Positions 54,878-64,000 of a DNA stretch of 64,000 bases are shown here, piece by piece. The notes beneath the pieces are model-generated. The model did not search any database. It had not been told where the DNA came from and saw only the letters and a program-made list of their open reading frames with translations. The translations under genes were made by a program, and so were the position numbers. Within the stretch, counting starts at the first letter, position 1. Each line of letters starts with the position of its first letter. The DNA is from a candidate division KSB1 bacterium (GTDB taxonomy: Bacteria > Zhuqueibacterota > Zhuqueibacteria > Oleimicrobiales > Geothermoviventaceae), in the NCBI GenBank assembly GCA_034506315.1, contig JAPDPT010000008.1, positions 1 through 64,000 of the forward strand, read 5' to 3'.

Positions 54878-55537
54878 GTGCGAGGCCCGATTATTCAGAT
54901 TGTCAATGCCAAGATGCTCTATCCGACCGGAGATGGGGTACACCGGGTCAACCTGGTCGTGGAGCCAGGCGAGTGTGTGTTCCTGGTGGGGCCGAGCGGT
55001 GCCGGCAAGACCACCGTGCTTAGGCTCATCTACATGGATGTTTTCCCTTCCGAAGGGCAAGTGATCGTGGGGAAATACAGTTCGCTTACCGTGCGCCCCA
55101 AGGACATCCCGTACGTGCGGAGGCAGCTGGGCATTGTCTTCCAGGACTTCAAACTTCTGCCGGACCGGAACGTGTTCGAGAACGTGGCCTTTGCCCTCCG
55201 GGTCACGGGAGCCAGGCGGGGCGAGCTGAAGCGAAAGGTCTTGCGGGCCCTGGGGGAAGTTGGTCTCGCGCACAAGCGAAACAAGATGCCCCACGAGCTT
55301 TCCGGGGGGGAGCAGCAGCGGGTTGCCATGGCGCGGGCCCTGGTGAACGAGCCCCTGGCTCTTCTGGCTGACGAACCGACAGGCAATCTCGACCGGGAGA
55401 ATGCCGAGATGATTATGGATCTGTTGCTGCGCATCAATCGGAGAGGAACGGCAGTGCTCATGGCCACCCACAATCTCGAACTCGTGTCTGGCCTCGGACA
55501 CCGGATTGTGCGCATCGAGAACGGCCGGACCCTTTAA
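54878..55537 (+). CDS. ftsE: Cell-division ABC transporter ATP-binding protein FtsE
   Basis: ATPase of the FtsEX complex, which controls peptidoglycan hydrolases at the division site. Its 219 residues carry Walker A GPSGAGKTT (about 35), the Q-loop FQDFKLLPDRNVFENV, signature LSGGEQQRV, Walker B LLADEPTGNLD and the H-loop ATHN. FQDFKLL is characteristic of FtsE and not of other MacB-like ATPases. GTG 54878 follows GAGGGCGAGAG. It lies 14 bases ahead of ftsX, with which it forms the complex. Confidence 0.93.
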   Translation: MRGPIIQIVNAKMLYPTGDGVHRVNLVVEPGECVFLVGPSGAGKTTVLRLIYMDVFPSEGQVIVGKYSSLTVRPKDIPYVRRQLGIVFQDFKLLPDRNVFENVAFALRVTGARRGELKRKVLRALGEVGLAHKRNKMPHELSGGEQQRVAMARALVNEPLALLADEPTGNLDRENAEMIMDLLLRINRRGTAVLMATHNLELVSGLGHRIVRIENGRTL

Positions 55538-55551
55538 CCTGGGCAAGGGCG

Positions 55552-56403
55552 GTGAGCGTTTGGTACGGCATTCGGGAAGGAGTGGCGGGGTTTCGGCGCG
55601 CGCCCGCAGCCAGCGCAATGGCGATCTTCTCGGTGGCCTTCGCGCTGGTGATCGTGGGGCTGTTTGCGATCGTCTACGTGAATCTGGGTCAGGTGGTCGA
55701 AGGCCTGCGCGCCCGCGTCGAGATCGAAGCGTTCCTCTCGCCCGATCTCTCAGATGAAGAGATACATCAGTTGGAGGAGCACATCCGCTCTCTGGAGGGT
55801 GTGGAAGCTGTGACGTTCGTGTCACGGGAGCGAGCCGCGCTGGAATTCCGACAGGCTTTCGGTGAGGACGTGGTCGCCATTCTGGACGACAATCCGCTGC
55901 CGGCGTCATTCCGGATCCGGCCGTCCGCGGGCTATCGGACCGGGGATGCAGCCCGTCAGATCGTCGAACGAGTGCAGGCCTTGCCCGGAGTGGAAGAGGT
56001 CCTGTATCGGGGTGACCTCTTGCGCCTGCTGGATCGCTATGTGCGCGCGGCCCTGCTTGGGGGTGCAGTCATAGGCGCTACCCTAGTCATAGGGGCCGTC
56101 CTGCTTGTTTACAACACGCTGCGCTTGGTCGCCATGTCCCAGGCGCAGGTGATTGAGATCATGCGGCTGGTCGGGGCCACACGACGGTTTATCCGGAGGC
56201 CCTTTGTAGTTCATGGGACCCTGGAGGGTTTTCTCGGCGGAGTCGTCGGGTGCGGGGTCCTATGGGCCCTTGTCCGGATCGGGAGAATCGAGATTCCCAA
56301 CCTTGTGGAGGTGAGCGCACAGTGGTATAGCGGTGTGATTGCTGCAGGCGTCCTCTTGGGATGGTCGGGAAGTCGGTTGGCGGTGGGGAAGTACCTCAAG
56401 TGA
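55552..56403 (+). CDS. ftsX: Cell-division protein FtsX
   Basis: Membrane partner of FtsE. The 283 residues have four transmembrane helices: about 22-48, 164-188, about 215-235, and 250-270. A periplasmic domain (about 50-155) carries EIEAFLSPDLSDEEI and LEGVEAVTFVSRERAALEF, typical of FtsX and the site that contacts a hydrolase adaptor. The hydrophobic segment VIGAVLLVYNTLRL and MRLVGATRRFIRRPF, the coupling helix with the family's RLVGA motif, are clear. GTG 55552 follows AAGGGCGGTG. No adaptor such as EnvC or a NlpD-type hydrolase is encoded nearby. Confidence 0.92.
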   Translation: MSVWYGIREGVAGFRRAPAASAMAIFSVAFALVIVGLFAIVYVNLGQVVEGLRARVEIEAFLSPDLSDEEIHQLEEHIRSLEGVEAVTFVSRERAALEFRQAFGEDVVAILDDNPLPASFRIRPSAGYRTGDAARQIVERVQALPGVEEVLYRGDLLRLLDRYVRAALLGGAVIGATLVIGAVLLVYNTLRLVAMSQAQVIEIMRLVGATRRFIRRPFVVHGTLEGFLGGVVGCGVLWALVRIGRIEIPNLVEVSAQWYSGVIAAGVLLGWSGSRLAVGKYLK

Positions 56404-56432
56404 GTGGAAAGCAAGGGGTTGGTCGAATGACC

Positions 56433-56461
56433 TTGACAAACGGTCGAGAAATCACTAACTT
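56433..56461 (+). promoter_or_regulatory. Putative promoter of hrcA-grpE-dnaJ
   Basis: -35 TTGACA, 17-base spacer, -10 TAACTT. A short inverted repeat GGTCGAATGACC (56421-56432) abuts the -35 element. No CIRCE element (TTAGCACTC-N9-GAGTGCTAA) is present in the 96-base gap. Confidence 0.55.
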
Positions 56462-56499
56462 CGGCTGCAGTCAATGTGGTTCAAGGCAGGTGATGAGGG

Positions 56500-57546
56500 A
56501 TGGCAGCAGCTGCAGCCCATGCCGTAGAGCTTACGGCCCGCGAGAGGCTGATCTTTGAGTCCATCGTCAAGAATTTCATCGAGAGCGCGACGCCGGTGGG
56601 CTCGCGCTTCCTGACAAAGAAGTACCGGCTGGGCCTGAGTCCCGCCACGGTGCGGAACATCATGGCGGATCTGGAGGAGAAAGGCCTTATCCGTCAGCCT
56701 CACACCTCGGCAGGTCGCGTGCCCACCGATCTCGGCTACCGGGTTTACGTGGATCAGCTGATGCGGAGGGAGAAACTAAGTCCAGGCGAAAAGGCGGCCA
56801 TCGTCCGTAGTCTCCGCACCGTGAGTCGGGACGTCGAGATCATCTTGGAGAAGGCCTCTCGCCTTCTGGGTCGGATTTCCAGCCAGCTCGGGGTCGTCCT
56901 TGCACCCCGCTTCCTGGAAGGCGTCTTGGAGCGCATCGAGCTGGTCCCAGTGGCCAGCCGAAGGGTGCTGGTGGTGCTGACGGTCAAATCGGGACTGGTG
57001 CGCACCGTCTTGATGGAGATCGATAGCGATGTTCCTCCGCAGCGCCTGGAAACCATTGCGCGGTTGATGAACGAGCGTCTGCAAGGGCTCACGCTGAAAC
57101 AGCTGAAGGAGCAGCTGGCCGAACGCACCCGCGACCTGGACGAAGCGGACCGTGGACTGGTGAACATGTTCGGTCGGACCGCGGAGGAAGTGCTCCGTTT
57201 CGATACCGAAGCTCATTACCACGTGTCCGGAACGCAGAACATCCTCTCCCAGCCGGAATTCTCCGACCGGGAGAAGATGCGGAAGATCTTGGAGCTGCTG
57301 GAGAGCAAGGAAATCATCATCCAGGTTCTGCAGGAGGGAGAGGAGGAGGGACGGATCTCCATCACGATCGGCGAGGAGAACGAGGAGGAGTTGCTCCGGA
57401 ACTGCAGCCTGGTGACAGCCACCTATCGGGTCGGATCCTTGCGGGGAACCCTTGGCGTGATCGGCCCTACGCGGATGCCGTACGCGAGGGTGGTTGCTCT
57501 GGTCGATTTCATGGCGCGAACCCTGCCCCATGTGATGGGTTGCTGA
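56500..57546 (+). CDS. hrcA: Heat-inducible transcription repressor HrcA
   Basis: Represses chaperone genes by binding CIRCE, with GroEL as cofactor. The 348 residues begin with the winged helix, ELTARERLIFESIVKNFIE and LSPATVRNIMADLEEKGLIRQPHTSAGRVPTD, the family signature. A GAF-like middle and the C-terminal GVIGPTRMPYARVVALVDF follow. ATG 56500 lies just after AGGTGATGAGG. It starts an operon with grpE (25 bases on) and dnaJ. The usual CIRCE operator is missing upstream, so control of this operon by HrcA is not apparent from the sequence. Confidence 0.94.
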   Translation: MAAAAAHAVELTARERLIFESIVKNFIESATPVGSRFLTKKYRLGLSPATVRNIMADLEEKGLIRQPHTSAGRVPTDLGYRVYVDQLMRREKLSPGEKAAIVRSLRTVSRDVEIILEKASRLLGRISSQLGVVLAPRFLEGVLERIELVPVASRRVLVVLTVKSGLVRTVLMEIDSDVPPQRLETIARLMNERLQGLTLKQLKEQLAERTRDLDEADRGLVNMFGRTAEEVLRFDTEAHYHVSGTQNILSQPEFSDREKMRKILELLESKEIIIQVLQEGEEEGRISITIGEENEEELLRNCSLVTATYRVGSLRGTLGVIGPTRMPYARVVALVDFMARTLPHVMGC

Positions 57547-57571
57547 CCCCACGCCGAGGAGGGATGAGGCG

Positions 57572-59393
<1,822 letters not shown>

Positions 59394-59396
59394 GCG

Positions 59397-59825
59397 ATGC
59401 TTGGCCTCACCCGTCAGGAACGGTGGGTGCTGGCGTTCTTGTCCCTGGCCCTGGTGATTGGGAGTCTCCTTAACGTACAGCGCCGCCGCGACGTGGAGAA
59501 GCAGGCAAGCGATCCCGAGGCAGAGGCGTTCCTGAAGCGGTTCTTCGAACTGAGCACTGCCGCGCAGGCCGAAACCGTTCGGGATGAGGCGGGGAAAAAG
59601 ACGAGCCCGGTCCCCTTGCTCCTCGATCTCAACCGGGCATCGGCCAAGGAGTTGGAGAAGCTGCCGAGGATCGGGCCCGCCCTGGCGCAGAGGATTGTGG
59701 AAGCACGTCAACGACGGGGTGGTTTCAAGCGGGTTGAGGATCTGCTGGAGGTGAAGGGAATCGGAAAGAAGACTCTGGAGGCAATCCGACCCTACGTCTG
59801 TGTGGGCACGGCCGAGAAGAACTGA
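59397..59825 (+). CDS. ComEA-like helix-hairpin-helix DNA-binding protein
   Basis: A 142-residue protein with an N-terminal membrane anchor (about 10-26) and two helix-hairpin-helix motifs at the C-terminus: LDLNRASAKELEKLPRIGPA and RVEDLLEVKGIGKKTLEAI. This layout matches ComEA and the GspK-linked HhH proteins, which bind incoming DNA in the periplasm during natural transformation. It starts at ATG 59397, closely after dnaJ, and is followed by a pseudopilin and PilM/PilN-like genes, which strengthens the DNA-uptake reading. ComEC and the secretin are not in the window. Confidence 0.85.
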   Translation: MLGLTRQERWVLAFLSLALVIGSLLNVQRRRDVEKQASDPEAEAFLKRFFELSTAAQAETVRDEAGKKTSPVPLLLDLNRASAKELEKLPRIGPALAQRIVEARQRRGGFKRVEDLLEVKGIGKKTLEAIRPYVCVGTAEKN

Positions 59826-59851
59826 ACCCGGTGAACACGATTGGAGGCAAG

Positions 59852-60529
59852 ATGGCAGAGGAGAAACCCAAAGGATCAATCCTGTACGAGGTCCTGATCG
59901 TGATCCTGGCTGGCGCGCTGGTCGGGACGATCCTCTATCCCAAGCACCTGTGGGAGAAGGAGGACCGAAATCGGAAGGCGTGCAGGGAGAACCTCGTGTC
60001 GCTGACCTACGCGGAATTTGTGTATCTGAAGGAGCGAGGAAAGTACACCGACAACCTCGACAGCCTAGAGGCGCTCATCGCAGGCGATCCCACCAAGCAG
60101 CGTCTGCGTGAGTTCATCAAGATGGATAGCTCGCTGGCGGAGCAAACCATCCGCATGCTGATCCGTCGCGACACCCTCGCCGCTGCCATTGAGGACACGG
60201 TGAGGGAATTCTGCCGCCTGAATGACAAAGAAAATCCTTGGGCATGGATACTTGATTCCCTCTACACCTATCCCAAGTTCGCCAACTTTGTAGATTCCGT
60301 TGCCCTTTCCCGCGTGTTGGTCATGAGGACTTGTCCCACGGTCAATCGGCCCTACCACGTAACAGTGGTGGATACGGGCGTTGTGAAGCAGTTCGTTATC
60401 CACTGCCCGATCACCCGGGAGGACAGTCTGAAGGTGGAGAACGACTTTCTGCTGTCCACGATAGGAGGCTTGCGGATCAGCAACCATGGGTCCTCCAAGA
60501 CGGGGGAGTACAGCTGGAAGCATCAGTAG
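59852..60529 (+). CDS. Pseudopilin-like protein with prepilin-type signal
   Basis: A 225-residue membrane-anchored protein. The N-terminus reads MAEEKPKGSILYEVLIVILA: a short leader ending in Lys-Gly, then a hydrophobic helix with Glu at position +5, the recognition pattern of prepilin peptidase. After the helix, a charged region (ENLVSLTYAEFVYLKERGKY) resembles type II secretion pseudopilins. The start is ATG 59852 with GGAGG ahead; GTG 59831 would lengthen the leader by 7 residues. It probably forms part of a pilus or pseudopilus together with the PilM and PilN-like genes. It lacks the disulfide-bonded C-terminus of a major pilin. Confidence 0.75.
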   Translation: MAEEKPKGSILYEVLIVILAGALVGTILYPKHLWEKEDRNRKACRENLVSLTYAEFVYLKERGKYTDNLDSLEALIAGDPTKQRLREFIKMDSSLAEQTIRMLIRRDTLAAAIEDTVREFCRLNDKENPWAWILDSLYTYPKFANFVDSVALSRVLVMRTCPTVNRPYHVTVVDTGVVKQFVIHCPITREDSLKVENDFLLSTIGGLRISNHGSSKTGEYSWKHQ

Positions 60530-60578
60530 TGCGTCGACATGGGGTGCTCCGGTAGCAGGGTGGACTCCGGGAGGGGCA

Positions 60579-61514
60579 ATGGCTGAGGGTAGGCGAACGG
60601 GGATTTCGTTCGGGCCTCGAGTCCTGCGGCGGGTGGAAATCGCCCGGAAGGCCACCGGGGCTGTGGTGAGCGCAGGCGAATGGAAGTTGCCCTTCCCGCT
60701 GGAAGCCGAGAGCTTCTTTGACCCCTCACGGAGCGAGGATATCCGGTCAAGACTGGCGCGGCAGGGCCAAGTCGCGACCGGGGGACCAACAGAGGTGGTG
60801 ATCAGCCTGCCTGTGGGGTTTTACCAGGTGCGCCTGTTTCCTCTCGATAGCGATCTGGGGGAGACCGAAGCGGACGCCCACTTGCTCTGGGAACTCCAGC
60901 AAGGCCTCTCAGGCGAAGTTTCCATTTACAACTACGGCTTCCATCGGCTAACGGCAGATATGGGCTTGACGGATACGATCGTGGCCGCCGCTGTTCGAAA
61001 GGACCTGGCGAAGAGCGTAGTTCAGACGATTGGCACCCCTCTTGGGCGGACGATCGCGATCGAAGCGGACGTCTTCTCCGCTGTCAGGGCCTTCGACGCG
61101 AACTACGTGCCGGATCCCCTACGTCCCCTCCTACTTCTGGGTCGAGGGGAAGGGGCGTTCTCAACGGTAGCGATCGCAAAGGGGAAACCCGCTGGCTTCG
61201 GGATATGGCCCATACCCGCCGATCCCGGTGAGGGGACGTCGGGCCAGATCGCCGAAGCGATGCGCGATATTCTGGATCGCTTCGTCCGGGCGCGCGAACT
61301 GTGCGGTGGACTGGAAGGATTAGCGGGGATCTATCTCTACGGAGAAGCTGTGGACGAGGAATTTATTGACGCGCTGCGAGACACCTGCGAGACGAGGGTT
61401 CAGCGACTCAATCCGTTTCTCCGCAATCGACCTGCAGCCATGGCCGGCGACGAGGTAGCCGTCGAGTCGCATCCCGAGGCGTTTGCGACCGCCTTCGGGG
61501 CGGCGCTTTGGTAA
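60579..61514 (+). CDS. PilM-like actin-fold protein
   Basis: A 311-residue protein resembling PilM, the cytoplasmic actin/FtsA-like member of the type IV pilus alignment complex. Matching stretches are TEVVISLPVGFYQVRLFPL, then LLWELQQGLSGEVSIYNYGF and IAIEADVFSAVRAF. The segment LLLLGRGEGAFSTVAIAKGK is the second phosphate-binding-like loop and GIYLYGEAVDEEF the adenosine-like motif. ATG 60579 is preceded by GGGAGGGG, so a frame starting 31 codons earlier is rejected. It lies between the pseudopilin and a PilN-like gene. Confidence 0.72.
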   Translation: MAEGRRTGISFGPRVLRRVEIARKATGAVVSAGEWKLPFPLEAESFFDPSRSEDIRSRLARQGQVATGGPTEVVISLPVGFYQVRLFPLDSDLGETEADAHLLWELQQGLSGEVSIYNYGFHRLTADMGLTDTIVAAAVRKDLAKSVVQTIGTPLGRTIAIEADVFSAVRAFDANYVPDPLRPLLLLGRGEGAFSTVAIAKGKPAGFGIWPIPADPGEGTSGQIAEAMRDILDRFVRARELCGGLEGLAGIYLYGEAVDEEFIDALRDTCETRVQRLNPFLRNRPAAMAGDEVAVESHPEAFATAFGAALW

Positions 61515-61545
61515 CGAAAAGGGCGAGCTTCGGACGGGAGGGCAC

Positions 61546-62538
61546 ATGGTCAAGATCAACCTCATGGGGCCGGAGGAGCCGGGCGAGCCCCAGCCCAAAG
61601 AGCGCGCGCCGGAAGAACCGCACGAGGAGATTCTCTCCCCGGTTCCCGACGAAGACTTCGGCGAAGTGGAGCCGCCGCCCAAGAAGGGATGGGGATGGCC
61701 CGTCCTCACGGTGATCGGCGCTGCGGCCATCTTGGTAGTCGTGTGGCTCTTCCTGCAAGGACGCGGGCGGGGCACCAAAGTGCCCCCGTTAACCGGATTA
61801 GCGGAGAAGAAGGCGGAAACGGCCGCTATGGCTCCCGCGGAAGCCAAGCCTCCTGCCCCTTCGGCCGCTGAACCCTCCGGTGCCCCTCCCGTCGCCGGCG
61901 GCCCTGCGGAGCCGGTCAGCGCCTCCCCGCTCGTGACATCGGTTCGAGTTCCCACAGTGGCGGCGGCGAAGGACATGAGCACGGTCCTGAGGATTGCGAC
62001 GGGGGGTGCGCAATTTGGTCTGGTCTCGCGCGCCGACGGTGCAATGGTCGTGGAACTCATCGCTCGGACGGATGCAGACCTGGATGCAGCGCGGCAGGCC
62101 TTCCTTGCAGCGTTTCCGGGAGCGCAGCTAAAGGCGCAGACGCGGGACGCCAAGGTTATCGCGGGTGAGACCTTTCGCCAGGAAATCCTGAGTCTTTCCC
62201 TGCCTGCCCCCTCTGTGCAGGTCACGGGCCAGCTGCAGTTTTTCGACAAGAGTAAGGCAGGTGCGCAGCTGCGCGAACTGGCTGGCCAGGTAGGCCTTTC
62301 CGTTCGTGCGCTGGAATCTGCGCCACCCGTGGAGGAGGAGCAGCTTAGGAAGACGCCGATGCTCTTCCGCGCCGTAGGGTCCAAGGAGGCGGTCAGCCGG
62401 TTTCTGGAGGAGTTAGGTCGAGCGGGCTGGAACCTCCGGGTCACCAAAGCGCTTCTGGTGCCCACGTCTGCGTACCCGGCGGGACGGGACGGCCGCTTCA
62501 CGCTCGTTCTCCAGATGGACCTTTGCGAAGCCAAGTGA
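61546..62538 (+). CDS. PilN-like inner-membrane protein
   Basis: A 330-residue bitopic protein. It begins MVKINLMGPEEPGEPQPK, like the short cytoplasmic tail of PilN that binds PilM. A single helix follows at about 50-68 (WPVLTVIGAAAILVVVWLFL), then a long Pro/Ala-rich linker (75-135). Two ferredoxin-like periplasmic repeats follow: VVELIARTDADLDAARQAFL and LFRAVGSKEAVSRFLEELGR, as in PilN/PilO. The two copies suggest a PilN-PilO hybrid in one chain. ATG 61546 follows GGGAGG. No separate pilO, pilP or pilQ follows; rsmD is next. Confidence 0.68.
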   Translation: MVKINLMGPEEPGEPQPKERAPEEPHEEILSPVPDEDFGEVEPPPKKGWGWPVLTVIGAAAILVVVWLFLQGRGRGTKVPPLTGLAEKKAETAAMAPAEAKPPAPSAAEPSGAPPVAGGPAEPVSASPLVTSVRVPTVAAAKDMSTVLRIATGGAQFGLVSRADGAMVVELIARTDADLDAARQAFLAAFPGAQLKAQTRDAKVIAGETFRQEILSLSLPAPSVQVTGQLQFFDKSKAGAQLRELAGQVGLSVRALESAPPVEEEQLRKTPMLFRAVGSKEAVSRFLEELGRAGWNLRVTKALLVPTSAYPAGRDGRFTLVLQMDLCEAK

Positions 62539-62636
62539 ACCTGTCGTCGGACGGGTTCAGCAAAACACCGGCGGGAGGAGACTTGCCCGGCTGCGCGAGG
62601 TGGCCGGGTTTCTTGTGCGGGCGGAGGGGTACGAGG

Positions 62637-63236
62637 GTGCGTGTGATTTCGGGAACAGCCGGGGGGATCGTCTTGAAGACGGCCCGAGGCCGTTGGCTCC
62701 GTCCTACAACGGACCGCGCACGAACCGCCCTGTTCGATTGGCTCGGCGGGAGGGTCCAGGGCGCCGTGGTCCTCGACCTGTTCTGCGGCTGTGGCGCCCT
62801 GGGGATCGAAGCGTTGAGCAGGGGGGCAAGGGAAGCGACCTTTGTAGATGTACGGCGGGAAGCCCTTGACCTGGTGATCGAGAACCTTACAAGAACCTCT
62901 TTTCGCGAACAAGGGAGAGTGGTTCACCAGGACGCCCGTGGCTTCTTGCGCAAAGCGGCCGCAGAGGGGGAACGATTCGACGTTGTATTTGCCGATCCGC
63001 CGTATTTCCGCCCCGGGGAGCTGGCGGAGCTCGTCGAACAAGTACCTCCCGTGCTCAGGAACGGCGGTCTGCTAATCCTGGAACATTCGGCTCGCGTCTC
63101 TCCCCCGGGGGGTTCTTCGGCTCTGAGGCCGATCGCAGCCCGGAAGGTCGGGGAGACCTGCTTCACCATTCTGGAAAGGATGGAGGAAAGGACCCTTGCA
63201 CGCGCAACGGAAGGCCATTTACCCGGGGACGTTTGA
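62637..63236 (+). CDS. rsmD: 16S rRNA (guanine-N2) methyltransferase RsmD
   Basis: Methylates G966 (E. coli numbering) of 16S rRNA. The 199 residues start VRVISGTAGGIVLKTARG and contain the SAM core VVLDLFCGCGALGIEALSRGA and the catalytic VVFADPPYFRPG. This is the N-type DPPY motif. GTG 62637 follows GGAGGGGTACGAG; the longer frame begins inside the preceding gene and is rejected. The stop overlaps coaD by 41 bases. rsmD-coaD is a common pair. Confidence 0.93.
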   Translation: MRVISGTAGGIVLKTARGRWLRPTTDRARTALFDWLGGRVQGAVVLDLFCGCGALGIEALSRGAREATFVDVRREALDLVIENLTRTSFREQGRVVHQDARGFLRKAAAEGERFDVVFADPPYFRPGELAELVEQVPPVLRNGGLLILEHSARVSPPGGSSALRPIAARKVGETCFTILERMEERTLARATEGHLPGDV

Positions 63237-63687
63237 CCCAATCACAAACGGCCACATCGACATCGTAAAGCGGGCCACCCTCCTTTTCGATCAGGTAATC
63301 GTCGCCGTGACTACGAATCCAGCGAAGAGCCCGCTGTTCACAGTGAGCGAACGTCTCGAGATGATCCGCGCCTCCCTGGAAGGGATTTCGAACGTGGTGG
63401 TGGACAGCTTTGAGGGTCTCCTGGTCGATTACGCTCGGCGTGTTGGCGCTGTGGCGGTGATCCGGGGATTGCGTGCGGTGACGGACTTCGAGATGGAATT
63501 CCAGATGGCCCTGGTGAATCGGAAGTTGTACCCGGAGCTGGTAACCGTATTCCTCATGCCAAACGAGAAGTACACCTACTTGAACTCCACGATAGTCAAA
63601 GAGGTGGCGCGCTTTGGCGGGAACGTTAGCTGCTTTGTCCCTGAGGTGGTGGAACGCAAGCTGAAGGAGAGGTTTGGGTGGCTATGA
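63196..63687 (+). CDS. coaD: Pantetheine-phosphate adenylyltransferase
   Basis: Penultimate step of coenzyme A synthesis, converting 4'-phosphopantetheine and ATP to dephospho-CoA. The 163 residues show the nucleotidyltransferase motif AIYPGTFDPITNGHIDIV (T/HxxH), then VVDSFEGLLVDYARRVGA, VIRGLRAVTDFEMEFQMA and the ISSTxxK-like NSTIVKEVARFGGNVSCFVP. The start is TTG 63196 behind GGAGGAAAGG, 40 bases inside rsmD. The stop overlaps the pta start (ATGA). Confidence 0.96.
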   Translation: MHAQRKAIYPGTFDPITNGHIDIVKRATLLFDQVIVAVTTNPAKSPLFTVSERLEMIRASLEGISNVVVDSFEGLLVDYARRVGAVAVIRGLRAVTDFEMEFQMALVNRKLYPELVTVFLMPNEKYTYLNSTIVKEVARFGGNVSCFVPEVVERKLKERFGWL

Positions 63688-64000
63688 ACTTCATCGAACG
63701 GGTGCGAGAAAAGGCGAAGGCGCAGCCGCGAAGAATCGCCCTGGGCGACGCAACGGACGAACGGGTATTGCAGGCGGCTACCATCTTGGTACGCGAGAAG
63801 CTGGCCCTTCCTGTCCTCGTGGGTCCTGAAAAGGAGATTTACTCCGTGGCCAGACGATCCGGTGTGGACCTGACCGGGATTTCGATCGTGGACCCAGCCC
63901 TCGCTTCGCAACGGGATGAATACGCGGAGACGCTGTTCGAGCTGCGGCGCCACAAGGGCATGACCCGGGAACAGGCTCAGCAGACGATCCTCCATCCCCT
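63684..64000 (+). CDS. pta: Phosphate acetyltransferase, truncated by the window edge
   Basis: The first 105 residues of a phosphotransacetylase, which interconverts acetyl-CoA and acetyl phosphate. The start MNFIERVREKAKAQPRRIAL and GDATDERVLQAATILVREKLA match the short PTA/PTB type. The segment GMTREQAQQTILHPL is typical of the first 110 residues. ATG 63684 overlaps the coaD stop by 4 bases. The acetyl-CoA site lies beyond the window, so bifunctional or butyryl-specific variants cannot be excluded. Confidence 0.85.
   Translation, partial: MNFIERVREKAKAQPRRIALGDATDERVLQAATILVREKLALPVLVGPEKEIYSVARRSGVDLTGISIVDPALASQRDEYAETLFELRRHKGMTREQAQQTILHP

Noticed and set aside
56404-56499. CIRCE operator upstream of hrcA
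   Set aside because: No TTAGCACTC or GAGTGCTAA half-site occurs in the gap.
61320-63041. Minus-strand open frame (573 codons) opposite the PilN-like gene and rsmD
   Set aside because: Low-complexity Ser/Ala/Pro/Arg translation without motifs, opposite genes with clear family signatures.

Overview
This 64-kb, GC-rich window is the chromosomal replication-origin region of a Gram-negative (diderm) bacterium. The diderm assignment rests on SurA-type periplasmic foldases, several lipoproteins, a patatin fused to a predicted outer-membrane barrel, and FtsEX. GTG and TTG starts are common and most genes overlap or nearly touch. The histidine-kinase motif ETAHQLGTPISSLLGW, the DUF4159/DUF4175 pair and the run of parvulins next to mfd suggest a lineage near the FCB group, possibly an uncultured candidate phylum. 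That placement is an inference, not a demonstrated one. I see no insertion sequence, prophage, tRNA, rRNA or CRISPR array.

Left arm (1-16,221, almost all minus strand). Reading away from the origin the order is rpmH, rnpA, yidD, yidC, an intrinsic terminator, mnmE, mnmG, rsmG, murQ, mfd and three parvulin-type foldase genes. A MarR regulator converges on this block, and an edge-truncated M19 dipeptidase lies beyond it. rpmH sits in a different frame inside the 5' part of an extended rnpA open frame, as described for Thermus. Two parS-like palindromes lie in this arm, one over the rsmG start codon and one at the mnmG 5' end, but parA and parB are not beside rsmG and are not in the window.

Origin (about 16.2-18.4 kb). 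Two perfect DnaA boxes lie upstream of dnaA, and a very C-rich, G-poor dnaA-dnaN spacer holds four near-match boxes. Base skew changes sign between dnaA and dnaN, so the origin is probably in that spacer and dnaA lies on the left replichore.

Right arm. dnaN, recF, dciA, gyrB and gyrA are followed by the convergent patatin/barrel gene. An envelope and polysaccharide block (28.5-37.3 kb) holds a TPR lipoprotein, a LolB-like lipoprotein, three glycosyltransferases and a YfhO-family protein. Next come an orphan histidine kinase, an S9 peptidase, an SDR, an AI-2E-family permease with a lone cyclic-nucleotide-binding protein, and a UshA-like lipoprotein. At 45-52.6 kb lie DUF4159, a 1143-residue DUF4175 coiled-coil protein, a TPR protein, a tiny secretin-N1-like protein and a conserved secreted protein of unknown function. 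They are followed by yjbQ, thiL, a methyltransferase, ftsE, ftsX, hrcA, grpE and dnaJ (no dnaK), a four-gene pilus/secretion-like set (ComEA-like, pseudopilin, PilM-like, PilN-like), rsmD, coaD and the start of pta.

Nine promoters or promoter-like sites could be read by eye; eight have a 17-bp spacer and one has 16. Start codons were moved inward from the longest open frame where a ribosome binding site, terminator or promoter decided the matter.
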